A stretch of DNA of 64,000 bases from Pseudomonadota bacterium (GCA_963204815.1 CAUJHQ010000115.1:62001-126000), one strand, 5' to 3'. Positions 17,853 to 26,910 are shown, counted from the stretch's first letter. Numbers and translations: made by a program. The notes: generated by a model not told the origin, from the letters alone.

Positions 17853-19280
17853 ATGATCGCCGCCACCCCGACCCCGCCCGCGCCGATGTTCGAAGCCCCG
17901 TCACGCAATGCTGCCGACCACGGCCTGGCCACCGGCATCGACTGGGCCCGGGTCGCGCGCGACCTGCACGGCCTGAACCTCGTCACCGCGCCGCGCCCGC
18001 GCCAGCAGCTGTCGCGCGACTACTACTGGTACAGCCCGATCCTGCGCGCGCTGCTCGACGATTGCAGCGCCGACCTCGTCGTCAAGGCCAGCACCGAAGA
18101 GGACGTGATGCAGGTCGCGGCCACCGCCGCACGCCACCGCCTGCCGCTCACGGTGCGCGGCGGCGGCACCGGCAACTACGGCCAGTGCGTGCCGCTGGTG
18201 GGAGGGCTGGTGCTCGACATCACCGAGATGCAGCGCGTGCTGGACATCGGGCCCGGCCGCGTCGCCGTGCAGGGCGGCGCGAAGATGCGCGACATCGAGC
18301 TCGCGGTGCGCGAGACCGGCCAGGCGCTGCGCATGTGGCCCAGCACCTGGAAGGTGGCGACGATCGCCGGCTTCATCGCCGGCGGCTTCGGCGGCGTCGG
18401 CTCCACGCGCCACGGCGTGCTGCGCGACCCCGGCAACCTGCTGCGCTGCCGCGTCGTCACGGTCGAGCACGAGCCGCGGGTGATCGAGCTCGTCGGCGAC
18501 GAGATCCAGCAGGTGCACCATGCCTTCGGCACCAACGGCATCATCACCGAGGTGGAGGTGGCGCTGTCGCCGGCGGTGGAGTGGGTGCACGTGATCGCGC
18601 TCTTCCCGCGCTACCGCCAGGTGCTGGACTGCGCGCTGGCGGCCAGCACGCCGGCGATTCCCGCCTTCCTGCTGTCGGCGGTCGACCGCCGCTTCGCGCC
18701 GTACTACACGATGCTCGGCGAGCGTTTCCCGGCCGACCGCCACGCGCTCTTCGCGATGGTCGACCCGGCGGCGATGCCGGCCTTCGAGGCGCTGGTTCGC
18801 GCGCACGGCGGCGCCGTCACGCTGGCGCTGACCGAGCCCGCGCTCGACGCCGCCGGCCTGCCGCCGGCCTACGAGTGCGCCTACAACCACACCACGCTGC
18901 AGGCGCTGAAGGCCGACCTCGGCTGGACCTACCTGCAGGTGTCCTACCCGCAGCCCTTCGACCCCGCGATCATCGACCGCCAGATGGCGCGCTGGGGCGA
19001 CGAGGTGCTGCAGCACCAGGAGTTCGCGCGCATGCACGGCGACTGGGCGACCTTCGCGATCCTGCTGGTGCGCTGGACCACGGCCGAGCGCCAGGCCGAG
19101 CTGATCCGCGAGATCGAGGCCGACGGCTGCACCGTCTTCAACCCGCACGTCGTCACCATCGAGGACGGCGGCATGAAGACCATCGACGACGCGCAGATCG
19201 CCTTCAAGCGCCGCGCCGACCCGATGGGGCTGATGAACCCGGGCAAGACGCGCGGCTGGCACCCTTCGATGGCGCGGTGA
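17853..19280 (+). CDS. FAD-binding oxidase/dehydrogenase, GlcD/PCMH type (475 aa)
   Basis: A flavoenzyme with an N-terminal PCMH-type FAD-binding domain: VRGGGTGNYGQ (pyrophosphate loop), LDITEMQRVL and GGFGGVGSTRHG. The C-terminal part is the matching FAD-oxidase cap. No covalent flavin His pair is obvious. The substrate is unknown; family members oxidise glycolate, lactate, sugars and similar hydroxy compounds. ATG at 17853 is 18 bases from the divergent coxE start; ATG at 17886 is an alternative. It begins a plus-strand run ending at 20354. Confidence 0.85.
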   Translation: MIAATPTPPAPMFEAPSRNAADHGLATGIDWARVARDLHGLNLVTAPRPRQQLSRDYYWYSPILRALLDDCSADLVVKASTEEDVMQVAATAARHRLPLTVRGGGTGNYGQCVPLVGGLVLDITEMQRVLDIGPGRVAVQGGAKMRDIELAVRETGQALRMWPSTWKVATIAGFIAGGFGGVGSTRHGVLRDPGNLLRCRVVTVEHEPRVIELVGDEIQQVHHAFGTNGIITEVEVALSPAVEWVHVIALFPRYRQVLDCALAASTPAIPAFLLSAVDRRFAPYYTMLGERFPADRHALFAMVDPAAMPAFEALVRAHGGAVTLALTEPALDAAGLPPAYECAYNHTTLQALKADLGWTYLQVSYPQPFDPAIIDRQMARWGDEVLQHQEFARMHGDWATFAILLVRWTTAERQAELIREIEADGCTVFNPHVVTIEDGGMKTIDDAQIAFKRRADPMGLMNPGKTRGWHPSMAR

Positions 19281-19311
19281 CGCGGGCACGCGCGTTGCAT
19301 CCCCGCGGCCC

Positions 19312-19908
19312 ATGCGCATCCTCGCCGTCTACTGCCACCCGCTGCCCACCAGCTACGCCGCCGCGCTGAAGGACGCCGCGCTCGCGGCGCTGGCGCGCGC
19401 CGGCCACGAGGTGCGCTTGATCGACCTCTACACCGAGGGTTTCGACCCCGTGCTGTCGCCGCTGGAGCGCGAGCGCTACCTCACCGACGGCGACGCCAAC
19501 GTGGCCGGCGTGGCGCGCCACGTCGAGGCGCTGCGCTGGTGCGAGGGGCTGCTGTTCGTCTTCCCCACCTGGTACTTCGGCCCGCCGGCGATGCTGAAGG
19601 GCTGGCTCGAACGCGTCTGGCTGCCCGGCGTGACCTTCCGCGTGCCGCGCTTCAAGGGCGACAAGCAGGGGCCGCTGATGCAGCACGTGCGCTGGCTGGG
19701 CGTCATCACGACATCCGGTTCGCCGTGGTGGTGGCTGAAGGTGCTGGGCGACCCCGGCCGGCGGCTCTTCACGCGCGGGCTGCGCGCGCTGTTCGCGCCG
19801 CGCTGCAAGGTACAGTGGCTGCAGCTCTATTCGATGAACAACACCACCGCCGACGACCGCACGCGCTTCCTGGCGCGCGTGAGCCGCGTGCTCGGAGCCC
19901 TGTCATGA
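19312..19908 (+). CDS. NAD(P)H:quinone oxidoreductase-like flavodoxin-fold protein (198 aa)
   Basis: Flavodoxin-fold FMN or FAD protein of the KefF/DT-diaphorase family: N-terminal beta strand MRILAVYCHPLPTSY with the phosphate-binding loop, and FPTWYFGPPAMLKGWLERV, the family signature around the flavin ring. Length is typical. It probably performs two-electron reduction of quinones or similar compounds in the cytoplasm. Its stop overlaps the start of the RidA-like gene by 4 bases. Confidence 0.88.
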   Translation: MRILAVYCHPLPTSYAAALKDAALAALARAGHEVRLIDLYTEGFDPVLSPLERERYLTDGDANVAGVARHVEALRWCEGLLFVFPTWYFGPPAMLKGWLERVWLPGVTFRVPRFKGDKQGPLMQHVRWLGVITTSGSPWWWLKVLGDPGRRLFTRGLRALFAPRCKVQWLQLYSMNNTTADDRTRFLARVSRVLGALS

Positions 19909-20354
19909 CCACATCCGGCCAGCCGCTGGCGCGCTACGCCGCCGCCAAGCGCATCGGCGACCACGTGTACTTCAGCGGCGTGATCGCCGTCGACCCCGCG
20001 ACGCGCCACGTGATCGAGCGCTTCGACCAGCTGCCGGCCGACGTGCGCGCCGCGCTCGGCGAAACCGGCGAGATGTCGATCGACGTCTACCAGGCGCCGG
20101 TGCTGGTGCAGAGCTGGGTGGTGCTGGACCGCATCCGCCAGCTCGCGGTGGAGCATGGCGGCACGATGGACAGCGTGTTCAAGCTCGTCCAGTACTTCAC
20201 CGACCTGCGCGACTACCCGCTCTACGCGCGCGTGCGCCGCCTCTTCTATCCCGGCGAGCCGCCGGTGTCGACGGTGGTGGAAGTGAGCGGCATGCTGCCT
20301 TCGCGGCAGGTGCGCATCGAGGTCGAGGGGACGGCGTTCATTCCGTTGAAATGA
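19905..20354 (+). CDS. RidA/YjgF-family protein (149 aa)
   Basis: RidA-superfamily fold: YFSGVIAVDP, GTMDSVFKLVQYFTDL and PPVSTVVEVSGMLPSRQVRIEVEGTAF. RidA proteins hydrolyse reactive enamine or imine intermediates; many paralogues act on pathway-specific intermediates. The Arg of the RidA active site has a candidate in SRQVRIE. Overlaps the upstream flavodoxin gene (ATGA), so the two are translated together. Followed by 390 bases without a gene that hold the 328-bp repeat. Confidence 0.87.
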   Translation: MTTSGQPLARYAAAKRIGDHVYFSGVIAVDPATRHVIERFDQLPADVRAALGETGEMSIDVYQAPVLVQSWVVLDRIRQLAVEHGGTMDSVFKLVQYFTDLRDYPLYARVRRLFYPGEPPVSTVVEVSGMLPSRQVRIEVEGTAFIPLK

Positions 20355-20384
20355 GGCGGGGCGGCTTGTCTTCCGTTGCCGCCG

Positions 20385-20712
20385 TCGGCCCACTGCGGCC
20401 GTTCGCGTGCTTGTATCGGCGCGAAGGCCGAGGCCGCCGGGTGCCGGGCTCCGCTCATGTCCCCCGGCCCGGCCTGCGGCCGTGCCTCCTCCTTCACTTC
20501 GCTCCGCCCGGCACCCGACGTCCTCGGCCCGGCACCATCGAGGCGTGCCAGCAGATCGCACGCCACCAGCGGTGCCGGAGCGGGCGATTGGGGTGCCCCA
20601 CGGAGCGAAGTAAAGGAGGAGGGTCGGGCGAAGCCCGGCCCGGGGGACATGAGCGGAGTGGGGTACCCCAAGCGCCCGCGACCGCCAACGGCAGAAGAAC
20701 CGCTTCGGGCCA
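20385..20712 (+). repeat. 328-bp dispersed repeat, copy A
   Basis: Non-coding repeat that occurs again in reverse orientation at 48437-48764. By manual alignment the copies have the same length, no gaps and about 8 mismatches (about 97.6 percent identical). Inside are two inverted modules: 20439-20516 (78 bp) bounded by GGGTGCCGGGC and GCCCGGCACCC, and 20590-20669 (80 bp) bounded by GGGGTGCCCCAC and GTGGGGTACCCC. The modules are inverted copies of each other, share a CTCCTCCTTxACTTCGCTCCG core, and differ by paired changes in their stems. It fills most of the gap between the RidA-like and ferredoxin reductase genes. Confidence 0.93.
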
Positions 20713-20744
20713 TAGGCAGTCTGTCGATATCGAGAGTGTCTGAG

Positions 20745-21710
20745 ATGTCCGCCCGTACCCTGACCGTTCGCGTGGTGCGCATTGAAGCGATGACGCCCGA
20801 CGTGCGTGCCTTCGAACTCGTTCATCCGTGGGGCGGCATGCTGCCCGGCTACGCCGCGGGCGCCCACCTTGACGTGCACACGCCCGGTGGTTTCATGCGC
20901 CCGTACTCGCTGGCGCGCGCGGCCGCGCCGGGGCCGGTCGCGAGCTACGTGATCGGCGTGAAGCGCGAACCGGCGAGCCGCGGGGCTTCGGCAGCGCTGC
21001 ACGAACGCGTGCAGGAAGGCGACCTGCTCGCCGTCGGCACGCCGCGGGGCAGCTTCGGCCTGCAACCGGGCGCACGGCACCTGCTGCTGGCCGGCGGCAT
21101 CGGGCTCACGCCGCTGCTGGCGATGGCCGAGCAACTGCAGCAGGAAGGTCGCGATTTCACGCTCGCCGTCTTCGCGCGCAGCCGCGCGCACCTCGCGTTC
21201 GCCGACGCGCTGGCGGCGCTGGGCCCGCGCGTGCGGCTGCATTTCGACGATGCCGCGGTGCCGGAGAAGATCGACCTCGGCACGCTGCTCGCCGGCGCGC
21301 CGGGCGATGGCCGGCTCTACCTGTGCGGTCCCGCGGGCTTCATGCAGGCGGTGCGCCGCGCCGCCGCGCACTGGCCGGAAGACCGCGTGCACGCCGAGTA
21401 CTTCGCGCCCCCCGAAGGCGCGGGCGAAGCGCGTGCCGGCGAAGCCTTCACGCTGCGCCTGGCACGCCGCGGCGTCACGCTGCCCGTTGCGGCCGAGCAG
21501 AGCGCCGTCGAGGCGCTGGCCTCGGTCGGCATCGACATTCCCACCTCGTGCGAACAGGGCCTGTGCGGCACCTGCGTCGTCGGTTGGGATGCCGGCGGTG
21601 CGGCGCCCGAGCACCGCGACTTCTGCCTCACCGGCGCCGAGCGGCGCCACAAGGTGGCGCTGTGCTGTTCGCGCGCGCCGGCGGGCGGCACGCTGGTCGT
21701 CGACCTCTAG
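20745..21710 (+). CDS. Vanillate-demethylase-type ferredoxin oxidoreductase (321 aa)
   Basis: Reductase of the class IA oxygenase type (VanB/phthalate dioxygenase reductase): an N-terminal flavin-binding barrel (FMRPYSLA), an NAD-binding domain (LLLAGGIGLTPLLAMA, LYLCGPAGFM) and a C-terminal plant-type [2Fe-2S] domain with CEQGLCGTCVVG and a fourth Cys in DFCLTGAE. It would pass electrons from NADH to an oxygenase; no oxygenase gene is adjacent. Starts 32 bases after repeat copy A, so any promoter lies in or beside the repeat. Its end overlaps the convergent coxD by 4 bases. Confidence 0.9.
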   Translation: MSARTLTVRVVRIEAMTPDVRAFELVHPWGGMLPGYAAGAHLDVHTPGGFMRPYSLARAAAPGPVASYVIGVKREPASRGASAALHERVQEGDLLAVGTPRGSFGLQPGARHLLLAGGIGLTPLLAMAEQLQQEGRDFTLAVFARSRAHLAFADALAALGPRVRLHFDDAAVPEKIDLGTLLAGAPGDGRLYLCGPAGFMQAVRRAAAHWPEDRVHAEYFAPPEGAGEARAGEAFTLRLARRGVTLPVAAEQSAVEALASVGIDIPTSCEQGLCGTCVVGWDAGGAAPEHRDFCLTGAERRHKVALCCSRAPAGGTLVVDL

Positions 21711-22615
21711 ACCTGCGGCGCCGCCACCAGCCGCGCCGTCTCGGCGCCGCGCACGCGTTCGATGTCGTCCTGGTACTTCAGCAGCACGCCCAGCGTCTCG
21801 TCGGCGGTGCGCGCATCGAGCGCGGTCGCGTCCAGCGCCAGCAGCGCGCGCATCCACTCGATCGTTTCGGCGATGCCCGGTCGTTTGTAGAGCTCCAGTG
21901 CGCGCAGCCCCTGCACGAAGGCGACGACCTGCGCCGCCAGCGCGGCCGGCGCGCCGGGCACGCGGCGCGCCAGGATCTGCGCCTCGCGCGCGGCGTCGGG
22001 GAAGCCCACCCAGTGATACAGGCAACGGCGCTTCACGGCGTCGTGGATCTCGCGCGTGCGGTTGCTCGTCAGCACGACGATGGGCGGCTCCTTCGCCTTC
22101 ACCGTGCCGTATTCGGGAATCGTGATCTGGAAGTCGGACAGCACTTCCAGCAGGAAGGCCTCGAAGGGTTCGTCGGCGCGGTCGAGTTCGTCGATCAGCA
22201 GCACCGGTGGCACCGGTTGCGACGGGTCGATGGCCTGCAAGAGCGCGCGGCGGATCAGGAAACGTTCGCTGAAGAGGTCGTTCGCCAGCTGTTCGCGGCT
22301 CTGGCCTTCGCCTTCGGCGAGGCGGATCTCCAGCATCTGGCGCGCGTAGTTCCACTCGTAGGCGGCGCCGGCGAAGTCCAGGCCCTCGTGGCACTGCAGG
22401 CGGATCAGCGGCCGGCCCAGCATGGTGGCCAGCGTCTTCGCGATCTCGGTCTTGCCGGTGCCGGGCTCGCCTTCCAGGAACAGCGGGCGCTGCAGCTTCA
22501 GCGCCAGGAACACCGTGGTGGCGAGCGCGCGCTCGGGCACGTAGTCCAGCGCGAGCAGGCGCGCCGCGGTGTCGTCGATGCTCGTGGGCAGGGTGGGGTC
22601 GGTCACGGTGCGCAA
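21707..22615 (-). CDS. coxD: CoxD-like MoxR-family AAA ATPase (302 aa)
   Basis: AAA+ ATPase with Walker A EGEPGTGKTE, Walker B VLLIDELDRAD and sensor 1 VLTSNRTREIHDA, the arrangement of CoxD, the chaperone-like ATPase that with CoxE helps insert sulfur and copper or otherwise finish CO-dehydrogenase-type active sites. It follows coxM by 47 bases on the same strand. Because the large subunit here is form II, the exact maturation step is not known. Confidence 0.9.
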   Translation of the reverse strand: MRTVTDPTLPTSIDDTAARLLALDYVPERALATTVFLALKLQRPLFLEGEPGTGKTEIAKTLATMLGRPLIRLQCHEGLDFAGAAYEWNYARQMLEIRLAEGEGQSREQLANDLFSERFLIRRALLQAIDPSQPVPPVLLIDELDRADEPFEAFLLEVLSDFQITIPEYGTVKAKEPPIVVLTSNRTREIHDAVKRRCLYHWVGFPDAAREAQILARRVPGAPAALAAQVVAFVQGLRALELYKRPGIAETIEWMRALLALDATALDARTADETLGVLLKYQDDIERVRGAETARLVAAPQV

Positions 22616-22662
22616 GCTCGAGGCGCCCGCTGGTCGTGCGGGAGGCTCGAGGTTAAAGCGGT

Positions 22663-23448
22663 TCAGCCGACGGCGCGTGCCGCCAGCACCGGGATCAGCG
22701 CCGCGCGGTAGGCGGCGCTGGCGTGCAGGTCGCCGTTCAGGCCGTCGGCGCCGACCGTGGCGCCCTGCAGCGCCGCGGCGCTCCAGGCCTTGGCCAGCGC
22801 CGCTTCGAGCCCGGTGGCGCGGAACACGCCGTTCGAGCCCGCGCCGGTGACGGCCACGCGCGTGCCGGCCGGCCCTTGGCTCACGAACACGCCGACGAGC
22901 GAGAAGCGCGACGCCGGCTGCTTGAACTTCTGCCAGCCGGCCTTGGCGGGGATCGGGAAGCTCACCGCGGTGATGATCTCGCCCTCGCCGAGCGCGGTGG
23001 TGTAGACGCCCAGGAAGAAGTCGTCGGCGGCGATGCGGCGCAGGTTCGTCACCACCGTCGCGCCCAGGCCGAGCACGGCGGCCGGGTAGCAGGCGGCGGG
23101 GTCGTTGTTGGCGAGGCTGCCGCCCAGCGTGCCGCGGTGGCGCACCTGGCGGTCGCCGATGCGGCCGGCCAGGTCGGCGAGCGCGGGAATCGCCTTCTGC
23201 ACCGCCGCCGACGCGGCCACCTCGGCGTGCGTGGTGGCGGCGCCGATCGTCACCTGCGTGGCGTCGACCGTGATGCCCTTCAGCTCGGCGATGGCGGCCA
23301 GGTCGACCAGTGCCGACGGCGCCGCCAGCCCCAGCTTCATCGAGGGCAGCAGGCTCTGGCCACCGGCGAGCAGGCGCGCGTCCTCAGCCTTTGCGGCGCG
23401 GGCCGCATCGGCGAGCGTGGTCGGGGTCTGGTAGGCGAAGGCTTGCAT
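22663..23448 (-). CDS. coxM: FAD-binding medium subunit of a CO-dehydrogenase-like enzyme (261 aa)
   Basis: Molybdopterin dehydrogenase FAD-binding domain protein: LAGGQSLLPSMKLGL (FAD pyrophosphate loop) and RGTLGGSLANNDPAACYPAAVLGL (second FAD motif). It would take electrons from the CoxS clusters. It lies about 9.3 kb from coxSL and on the other strand, next to coxD, so the enzyme's three subunits are not in a single operon. Start at 23448 fits the family start MQAFAYQTP. Confidence 0.92.
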   Translation of the reverse strand: MQAFAYQTPTTLADAARAAKAEDARLLAGGQSLLPSMKLGLAAPSALVDLAAIAELKGITVDATQVTIGAATTHAEVAASAAVQKAIPALADLAGRIGDRQVRHRGTLGGSLANNDPAACYPAAVLGLGATVVTNLRRIAADDFFLGVYTTALGEGEIITAVSFPIPAKAGWQKFKQPASRFSLVGVFVSQGPAGTRVAVTGAGSNGVFRATGLEAALAKAWSAAALQGATVGADGLNGDLHASAAYRAALIPVLAARAVG

Positions 23449-23604
23449 GCGGTCTCCGGGCCGGTCGGGTTCGGGGGTGTGAAACGCATTGTGCGCGAAG
23501 CCCGCCGGCCGGAAACCCCGAGACCGATTCATGCTTTTCTGGAGGGGGTGCCTGCCTAGCATCGAAGCCAGAGGCGCGCGAACCGACGGCACGCCACCGA
23601 CCCC

Positions 23605-25734
23605 ATGGAAACCCCGATGCACACCCGATTCCCGCTCACCGGCGTGGCCCTGGCCGCGCTGCTCGCCCTGCAACCGGCCCTGGCCGAAGAGATCGTCGTC
23701 ACCGGCTCGATCGTCGAGCGCGCGGTGGTCGATGCACCGTACGCCATCGGCGTCGTCGGCCGCGACGTGCTGCGCGACAGCGGGCCGCAGATCAACCTCA
23801 GCGAGAGCCTGGCGCGGGTGCCCGGCCTGATGGTGGCCAACCGCAGCAACTTCGCCCAGGACCTGCAGATCGGCTCGCGCGGCTTCGGCGCGCGTGCCAC
23901 CTTCGGCGTGCGCGGCATCCGCCTGCTGTCCGACGGCATCCCGGCCAGCGGCCCCGACGGCCAGGGCCAGGTGTCGCAGTTCGACCTCGGCAGCGCCGAG
24001 CGCGTGGAAGTGCTGCGCGGGCCGTTTTCGGTGCTTTACGGCAACAGCTCGGGCGGCGTGATCTCGCTCGTCTCGGCGCCGGTGAAGAAGGGCGCCTACG
24101 AAGGCGAGGTCGACGCCGGCAGCTTCGGCCTGCGCCAGGTGCGCGCCAGCATCGCGTCGCCGCTGGGCGCCGGCTTCGACCTGCGCGTGTCGGGCTCGGC
24201 GATGCAGATCGACGGCTTCCGCCCGCAGAGCGAGGCCCGGCGCGGCCTGCTGAACGCGCGCCTGGGCTGGAAGGACGAGGACGACAGCGTCGTCGTGCTC
24301 GGCGGCCTCTACACCCAGCCGGCCGACGACCCGCTGGGCCTGACGCGCGCGCAGTTCGACGCCGACCCCTACCAGACCACGTCGCAGGCCACGCAGTTCG
24401 ACACCCGCAAGGAATCGACGCAGCAGAACATCGGCACGACCTGGAAGCACCGCTTCGGCGACGGCGCACTGCGCGACCTGCAGCTGATGGCCTACGCCGG
24501 CCGGCGCAGCGTCACGCAGTACCTGGCCATCATCGACACGACGCAGAACAACGTGCGCCACGGCGGCGGCGTGATCGACTTCGACCGCGACTTCAAGGGT
24601 GCCGAGGCGCGCCTGCGCTTCGGCTGGACGAGCGTCGACCTGCAGGTGGGCGCCGCGCTCGACGACCAGGCGGACGACCGCCGCGGCTACGAAAACTACC
24701 TGCGCGGCACCACGCCGCCGGTCTACGGCGTGATCGGCAACCTGCGCCGCGACGAGACGAACCGTGCCCGCTCGGCCGACGTCTTCGGCCAGGCCGAGTG
24801 GGCCGCCGGCGCCGGCCTCACCGTCAGCGGCGGCCTGCGCAGCGGCCGCGTCAAGCTGTCGACGGAAGACCGCTACTTCAACGGTGTGAACGGCGACGAC
24901 TCCGGCGCGGTCGAGTTCAGCTACACGAACCCGGTGCTCGGCCTGCGCTGGGAGGCGGCGCCCGGGCTGCAGCTGCACGCCAGCGCGGCGCGCGGCTTCG
25001 AGTCGCCGACGCTGGGCGAGATCGCCTACCGCGTGGACGGCAGCAACGGCATCAACTTCGATCTGAAACCGCAGAAGAGCCGCCAGTTCGAGCTCGGCGC
25101 GAAGTGGCGCGCCGGCGCCTTCGACGCCGATGTCGCGCTGTTCGACATCGCCACCGAGGACGAGATCGGCGTCGCCACCAACGCCGGCGGGCGCTCGGCG
25201 TTCCAGAACGTCGGCCGCACGCAGCGGCGCGGCCTGGAAGTGGGCGGTGCGGCGCGCCTGGGTGGCGGCTTCAGCGCGCGCGTGGCCTACACCTACCTGG
25301 ACGCGACCTACCGCGACCCCTTCGTCACCTGCGTCGCGATCCCCTGCAACCTGACCACCGGCGCGGGCACGGCGGCGGTGACGGCGGGCAACCGCATCGC
25401 CGGCACGCAGCGTCACAACGGCTTTGCCGAAGCGGCCTGGGCCACCGGCGTGGCGGGCACCTTCGGCCTCGAAGTGCGCGGCGTCAGCGGCACCACGGCC
25501 AACGACACCAACACCGCGTTCGCCGACAAGTACGCGCTGGCCGCGCTGCGCTGGGGCTACCGCATCCCGATCGGCGGTGCGCTCGACGCCGTCGAACTGC
25601 TGGCGCGCGTCGACAACCTGACCGACAAGCGGTATGCCGGCAGCGTGATCGTCAACGAGGCGAACGGCCGCTACTACGAGACCGGCGCGCCGCGCGCCGC
25701 GCTGCTGGCGGTGCGCCTGCTCGGCAACCTGTGA
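23605..25734 (+). CDS. TonB-dependent outer-membrane receptor (709 aa)
   Basis: Signal peptide ending near PALAEE, a TonB-box-like EEIVVTGS, a plug domain (SLARVPGLMV, RGPFSVLYGNSSGGVISLVSAP) and a 22-strand-type barrel ending in the C-terminal LLGNL. It actively takes up a scarce compound, typically an iron chelate, cobalamin or another metal complex. No siderophore, cobalamin or Fe-transport gene is nearby; instead it sits between a molybdenum hydroxylase subunit gene and a ModE-like regulator. An in-frame ATG at 23617 is an alternative start. Substrate unknown. Confidence 0.92.
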   Translation: METPMHTRFPLTGVALAALLALQPALAEEIVVTGSIVERAVVDAPYAIGVVGRDVLRDSGPQINLSESLARVPGLMVANRSNFAQDLQIGSRGFGARATFGVRGIRLLSDGIPASGPDGQGQVSQFDLGSAERVEVLRGPFSVLYGNSSGGVISLVSAPVKKGAYEGEVDAGSFGLRQVRASIASPLGAGFDLRVSGSAMQIDGFRPQSEARRGLLNARLGWKDEDDSVVVLGGLYTQPADDPLGLTRAQFDADPYQTTSQATQFDTRKESTQQNIGTTWKHRFGDGALRDLQLMAYAGRRSVTQYLAIIDTTQNNVRHGGGVIDFDRDFKGAEARLRFGWTSVDLQVGAALDDQADDRRGYENYLRGTTPPVYGVIGNLRRDETNRARSADVFGQAEWAAGAGLTVSGGLRSGRVKLSTEDRYFNGVNGDDSGAVEFSYTNPVLGLRWEAAPGLQLHASAARGFESPTLGEIAYRVDGSNGINFDLKPQKSRQFELGAKWRAGAFDADVALFDIATEDEIGVATNAGGRSAFQNVGRTQRRGLEVGGAARLGGGFSARVAYTYLDATYRDPFVTCVAIPCNLTTGAGTAAVTAGNRIAGTQRHNGFAEAAWATGVAGTFGLEVRGVSGTTANDTNTAFADKYALAALRWGYRIPIGGALDAVELLARVDNLTDKRYAGSVIVNEANGRYYETGAPRAALLAVRLLGNL

Positions 25735-25744
25735 TGCGCCGGCG

Positions 25745-26866
25745 CTAGCGCTTGCGCGCCGCCGTGCCCTGCGCCTTCGGCGAGCGGAAGCGCCACCACG
25801 GCAGCGCGCGGGTCAGCGAGAGCACCTCGCCGGCCTGTTCGCTGCGGTAGCCGGGCAGCGTGGCCACGGCCTGCGCCCAGGCGTTGCGTGCCAGCAGCTT
25901 GCGCAGGCGCTGCACGGCGTCGGTCTCCAGCGTGTCGTCCAGGCAGACGAGGAAGTAGTCCTCCTCGACGAGCGGCACGAAGTCGAGCCCGAAGGCCGCC
26001 GCGGCCGCCGCCACGCCGAGGCCGACGTCGCCGAGGTCGCTGGCGACCGCGGCCGCCACCGCGAGGTGGCTGTCCTCGACCAGCGCCTCGTGCAGCGGCG
26101 CGCCGGCCAGGCCGGCCTCGGCGAGCAGATACTCGGTGAGCAGCCGCGTGCCGGAACCCGGCTGGCGCTGCACCACGCGCACGCCGCGGCGCGCGAGGTC
26201 GGACACCGAGTGCAGCGCCAGCGGGTTGCCCTTGGGCACCAGCAGCCCCTGCTGGCGGCGCGTGCAGCCGATCAGCTTGTGGCGCCCCGGCTCGAGCAGC
26301 GGCTTGAGGCCGAGCGCGAACGGGTTGCGCGCGTCGGCCAGCGGCGGCACGTGGAAGCCCGCCACCGTGCAGCGGCCCTCGGCCAGCGCGCGCAGCGCGT
26401 CGATGCTGCCGGCGAACTTCAGCTCCAGGTGCAGCCCCTGTGCGGCCGCCTGGTCGCGCAGCAGCGGCAGCGCGAGGTCGTGGCTGGCCAGCACCGACAG
26501 CACCTGCTGGGTGCCGTCGAGCGCGTCGGCTAGCACGCGTTCGAGCTCGGCGCGCAGCGCCTCGATGTGCGGCACCAGGCGCACACGGGCGCGCGCCTCG
26601 GCCCACAGCAGGCGTTCGGCGAAGGGCGTCAGGCGCGCCGGCTGGCCCTGCGTCCAGGTGACGAGCGGCTCGCCGATGACGTCCTGCCAGTGCTTGAGCT
26701 GGCCCCAGGTGTGGCGGTACGACGTCCCCATCGCCTTCGCGGCGTGCTGGATCGAGCCGTGATCGCGCACCGCCGACAGCAGGTCGAACAGCGGGTTCTG
26801 CACGTCGGCGCCGCGCTGGCCGGCCTGCTCGAAGCTGTACTGGAGGTGGATGCCGCGCGCTTTCAT
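25745..26866 (-). CDS. ModE-like HTH regulator fused to a molybdate-binding-protein-like domain (373 aa)
   Basis: Residues 26-90 match the ModE DNA-binding domain (winged helix; HGSIQHAAKAMGTSYRHTWGQLKH, GEPLV, ARLTPFAERLL). Residues about 130-345 resemble a type 2 periplasmic-binding-protein fold (VLASHDLALPLL, GSIDALRALAEG, RQPGSGTRLLTEYLL, DLGDVGLGVAAAA) but there is no signal peptide, so it would sense its ligand in the cytoplasm. Family members control molybdate or tungstate genes. It lies among Mo/W enzyme genes and is a good candidate for binding the operators at 36639 and 38222. The start at 26866 was preferred to 26884, six codons upstream. Confidence 0.87.
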   Translation of the reverse strand: MKARGIHLQYSFEQAGQRGADVQNPLFDLLSAVRDHGSIQHAAKAMGTSYRHTWGQLKHWQDVIGEPLVTWTQGQPARLTPFAERLLWAEARARVRLVPHIEALRAELERVLADALDGTQQVLSVLASHDLALPLLRDQAAAQGLHLELKFAGSIDALRALAEGRCTVAGFHVPPLADARNPFALGLKPLLEPGRHKLIGCTRRQQGLLVPKGNPLALHSVSDLARRGVRVVQRQPGSGTRLLTEYLLAEAGLAGAPLHEALVEDSHLAVAAAVASDLGDVGLGVAAAAAAFGLDFVPLVEEDYFLVCLDDTLETDAVQRLRKLLARNAWAQAVATLPGYRSEQAGEVLSLTRALPWWRFRSPKAQGTAARKR

Positions 26867-26910
26867 GCCGCAATGATGACGCAAGCTGCGGTGGCTAGGA
26901 TGGCGGGGCC

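Noticed and set aside
20376-20744. Open frames across repeat copy A and similar ones across copy B
   Set aside because: They run through inverted modules, differ in reading between copies, and have no protein features. The DNA pairing pattern explains conservation better.
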